A stretch of DNA of 64,000 bases from Tenacibaculum agarivorans (lineage in GTDB: Bacteria; Bacteroidota; Bacteroidia; Flavobacteriales; Flavobacteriaceae). Both the position numbers and the translations under genes were made by a program. This document shows, one piece after another, positions 61,664 through 64,000 of this stretch (positions are counted from its first letter, which is position 1; each line of letters opens with the position of its first letter). The notes below the pieces were generated by a model. The model was not told the origin of the DNA, did not search any database, and worked only from the letters and a program-made list of their open reading frames with translations. The stretch lies in assembly GCF_001936575.1 (NCBI RefSeq), contig NZ_MSMP01000006.1, positions 62,001-126,000 of the forward strand, written 5' to 3'.

Positions 61664-61671
61664 CAAAGGTA
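61664..61671 (-). promoter_or_regulatory. -7 box of the dxs promoter
   Basis: The minus strand reads TACCTTTG, an exact -7 consensus, ending 4 bases before the dxs ATG. A start 3 to 8 bases after the box would fall at or within a few bases of the codon, so there is almost no 5' leader. No clear -33 TTTG. Confidence 0.5.
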
Positions 61672-61848
61672 GTAATTTCAGTTGTCAGATAATAGTAATC
61701 CGTAATAGGTATTCATACATGTCATTATTCAAAAACAGTATAAATTGTATGATTTTATGCTATTCATAACAAGTGCTTTTCGTACAATTTAGTAGTTTAA
61801 TCTTCAGGAATTCCTACGAATTAGTAAATTGCTATCAAATACCTTTTT

Positions 61849-64000
61849 ATGAGTAAAAGCAACCAACGAAATATTTCGGTAACAGGAACTATTGAATTTT
61901 CAGATCTCCAATTAACTCCACCTAAAGATTATGCTGCAGGAATTCCAGCAGTTAAAGTAGCTTTAAATCATGTATTTAAAGAGATGGGAGTAGTTAAAGG
62001 GCTGAAAGGTTTAGGAGCAATGAACCAAAAAGAAGGTTTTGATTGTCCTGGATGTGCTTGGCCTGATCCTGAAAAACCATCTAAGGTTGCTGAATATTGT
62101 GAAAATGGAGCAAAAGCTTTTGCCGAAGAAGCTACTGATAAAAAAGTTAATGCCAGTTTCTTTGCAAAATATTCTGTAGAAGAAATATCTCAATGGACAG
62201 ATTATCAGATTGGAAAGAGTGGACGTATTACGGAACCAATGGTATTATATCCAGGCAAAGTGCATTATGAACCTATTTCATGGGATAATGCGTACAAACT
62301 TATCGCTGAAAAATTACACGAGTTGGATAGTCCAGATGAAGGTATTTTTTACACATCGGGTCGTTCTAGTAATGAAGCTGCATTTTTGTATGGTTTATTC
62401 ATCCGAGCTTTTGGTACCAATAACATGCCTGACTGTTCAAACATGTGTCATGAGTCTAGTGGTGTTGCATTATCTGAAACCTTAGGAATTGGAAAAGGTT
62501 CTGTAAAATTAGAAGATTTTGACAAGGCTGAAGTTGTAATGGTTATTGGTCAAAATCCAGGAACCAACCATCCAAGAATGTTATCTGCTTTGCAAAAGTG
62601 TAAAGAAAATGGTGGTAAGGTAATTAGTGTAAACCCTTTAGAAGAAGCAGGTTTAATTCGTTTTAAAAACCCTCAAGAGTTTAAAGGTGTTGTATTAGGA
62701 GGAGAGCAATTAACAGATGTTCACTTACAAGTAAAAATAAATCAAGATATTTCTTTATTAAAGTTAATCTTACTAAAGTTAGCTGCTATTGATAAAGAGG
62801 AAGGAACTGTTTTTGATCATGAATTCATTACAACCTACACAGATGGTTATGAGAGTTTGATGGAACATTTACAAGGTTTTTCAGAGGCTGAACTATTAAT
62901 TAATTGCGGGGTTTCTGAAGAAAAAATAAATGAAGTAGTTGAAATTTTAGCACATAGAAATAAAATTATCATCTGCTGGGCAATGGGATTAACACAGCAT
63001 AAAAATGGAGTAAATAATATTAAAGAATGTGTAAACCTACTGTTGCTAAAAGGAAGTTTAGGTAAAGAAGGAGCGGGTACTTGTCCTGTACGCGGGCATA
63101 GTAATGTTCAGGGAGATAGAACGGTTGGAATTGTGCACCATGCAAATAAGAATTTTAATAAAGCCATTAAAGATACTTTTGGTTTTGATGCGCCTACGCA
63201 TTCTGGTTATGATGTGGTAAAAGGAATACAAGCCATGTATGAAGGAAAAGCTAAAATATTCATGGCTTTAGGAGGAAACTTTGTTTCGGCAGCTTCCGAC
63301 ACCGAATATACCGCTCAGGCACTTCAAAACTGTGAATTAACGGTACATGTAAATACCAAATTGAATAGAACACAACTGACGGCAGGAAAAACAAGTATTA
63401 TTTTACCAACCCTAGGACGATCAGAATTAGATGTTAAAGATGGAAAAACACGTTTTCTTACGGTAGAAAATAGTATGGGAAAAGTGCATCGTACTAAAGG
63501 AATGTTACGTCCATCTTCAGAAAACTTAAGAAGTGAGCCTGAAATTATTGGGAATATTGCCAGTGCCTATTTTAATGAAGGACATGTTGTAAATTGGCAA
63601 GAATTAGGAAATAATTACGAGCTGATAAGAGAAAAATTAGAATCGGTAGTAAAAGGTTTCCAAGGAATGGAAGAAAAATCTAAAGGTACAGGCTTTTATT
63701 TACCGAATAATGTACGAGAATTGGATTTTAGTAAATTACCTAATGGAAAAGCCCAGTTTACTTGTTGCGAACTACCAGAACATAATATTGCAGATGATGA
63801 ATTTCTATTGATGACAATTCGTTCGCACGATCAATTTAATACCACTATTTATGGAATGAATGATCGTTACAGAGGAATTTTTAACGAACGAAGAGTTATT
63901 TTAATGAATGAAGAAGATATGCAGCATTTTGGTTTTACAAAATTCGAAGTCGTAAACTTAACCAGTAATTATAACAATCAAGAACGAAAGGCATTACATT
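61849..64000 (+). CDS. YdeP/FdhF-like molybdopterin oxidoreductase (partial, cut at window end)
   Basis: An open frame from ATG at 61849 runs 717 codons to the edge without a stop; the family is about 760 residues, so roughly the last 40-50 are missing. It belongs to the FdhF/YdeP group of the molybdopterin superfamily: GFDCPGCAWPDP (C66, C69), FYTSGRSSNEAAFLYG, DCSNMCHESSGVAL, VMVIGQNPGTNHPRM and CPVRGHSNVQGDRTVGI. The family's substrate is not established (formate dehydrogenase activity is not certain); the enzyme is cytoplasmic, no Tat signal. Divergent from dxs; a TACCTTTT box (61840-61847) abuts the ATG. Confidence 0.92.
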   Translation, partial: MSKSNQRNISVTGTIEFSDLQLTPPKDYAAGIPAVKVALNHVFKEMGVVKGLKGLGAMNQKEGFDCPGCAWPDPEKPSKVAEYCENGAKAFAEEATDKKVNASFFAKYSVEEISQWTDYQIGKSGRITEPMVLYPGKVHYEPISWDNAYKLIAEKLHELDSPDEGIFYTSGRSSNEAAFLYGLFIRAFGTNNMPDCSNMCHESSGVALSETLGIGKGSVKLEDFDKAEVVMVIGQNPGTNHPRMLSALQKCKENGGKVISVNPLEEAGLIRFKNPQEFKGVVLGGEQLTDVHLQVKINQDISLLKLILLKLAAIDKEEGTVFDHEFITTYTDGYESLMEHLQGFSEAELLINCGVSEEKINEVVEILAHRNKIIICWAMGLTQHKNGVNNIKECVNLLLLKGSLGKEGAGTCPVRGHSNVQGDRTVGIVHHANKNFNKAIKDTFGFDAPTHSGYDVVKGIQAMYEGKAKIFMALGGNFVSAASDTEYTAQALQNCELTVHVNTKLNRTQLTAGKTSIILPTLGRSELDVKDGKTRFLTVENSMGKVHRTKGMLRPSSENLRSEPEIIGNIASAYFNEGHVVNWQELGNNYELIREKLESVVKGFQGMEEKSKGTGFYLPNNVRELDFSKLPNGKAQFTCCELPEHNIADDEFLLMTIRSHDQFNTTIYGMNDRYRGIFNERRVILMNEEDMQHFGFTKFEVVNLTSNYNNQERKALH

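Overview
The window is low-GC (AT-rich) DNA from a marine-type gliding bacterium of the phylum Bacteroidota, almost certainly family Flavobacteriaceae; a Tenacibaculum- or Polaribacter-like genome fits, but the genus is a guess. Support: gldH and sprE (gliding and type IX secretion), bactofilin next to a split F-type ATPase operon, DUF4403, DUF4837 and DUF6503 lipoproteins, Bacteroidota-type -7 promoter boxes (TAnnTTTG), no purine-rich Shine-Dalgarno sites, and family-typical dispersed palindromes. I found no rRNA, tRNA, IS transposase, phage gene or CRISPR array.

Layout. 1-11.4 kb: an OsmC protein, then a minus-strand series of envelope proteins (TPR and TonB-C-like pair, coiled-coil/beta-barrel protein, Cys-rich lipoprotein, DUF4403 lipoprotein, membrane TPR-LytTR regulator, another barrel) and aspS. 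11.4-18.1 kb: a repeat-rich gap, then a lipoprotein polymorphic toxin with a C-terminal EndoU nuclease-like domain, its probable immunity gene, and three envelope genes including an OmpA-like/TPR protein. 18.2-22.9 kb: HopJ and a three-gene beta-mannobiose catabolic set (2-epimerase, GPH symporter, GH130 phosphorylase). 23-28.6 kb: PaiB-like protein, a TTG-started HExGH membrane protein, AEC permease, a Tat-signal HisC-like aminotransferase and an AGCS symporter. 28.8-34.4 kb: coiled-coil membrane protein, DUF6503 lipoprotein plus cupin, a possible small RNA, pheS and gdhA.

34.4-45.5 kb is a dense plus-strand run: hydrolase, ricT-like gene overlapping gldH, class A PBP, the two subunits of 3-oxoacid CoA-transferase separated by a four-helix-bundle gene with repeat flanks, an exported protein, xth, an MltD-like transglycosylase and a DUF4837 lipoprotein. 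After a convergent terminator and a surface-type lipoprotein gene, 47.3-55.7 kb carries sprE, bactofilin, atpZ, a four-helix membrane gene, then atpB-E-F-H-A-G with its own promoter; atpD and atpC are not in the window. 55.8-64 kb: a stand-alone TonB-C protein, a redox pair (Tat-type FAD oxidoreductase lipoprotein and a lipoprotein with a DxxTGAT flavinylation-type motif), dxs, and a YdeP/FdhF-like molybdopterin oxidoreductase cut by the window end.

Most interesting: the lipoprotein-anchored EndoU toxin/immunity pair, the FAD/flavinylated-lipoprotein pair, the possible small RNA near 31.2 kb, and the gene inserted between scoA and scoB. All functional calls come from reading motifs by eye; no search or structure prediction was run.
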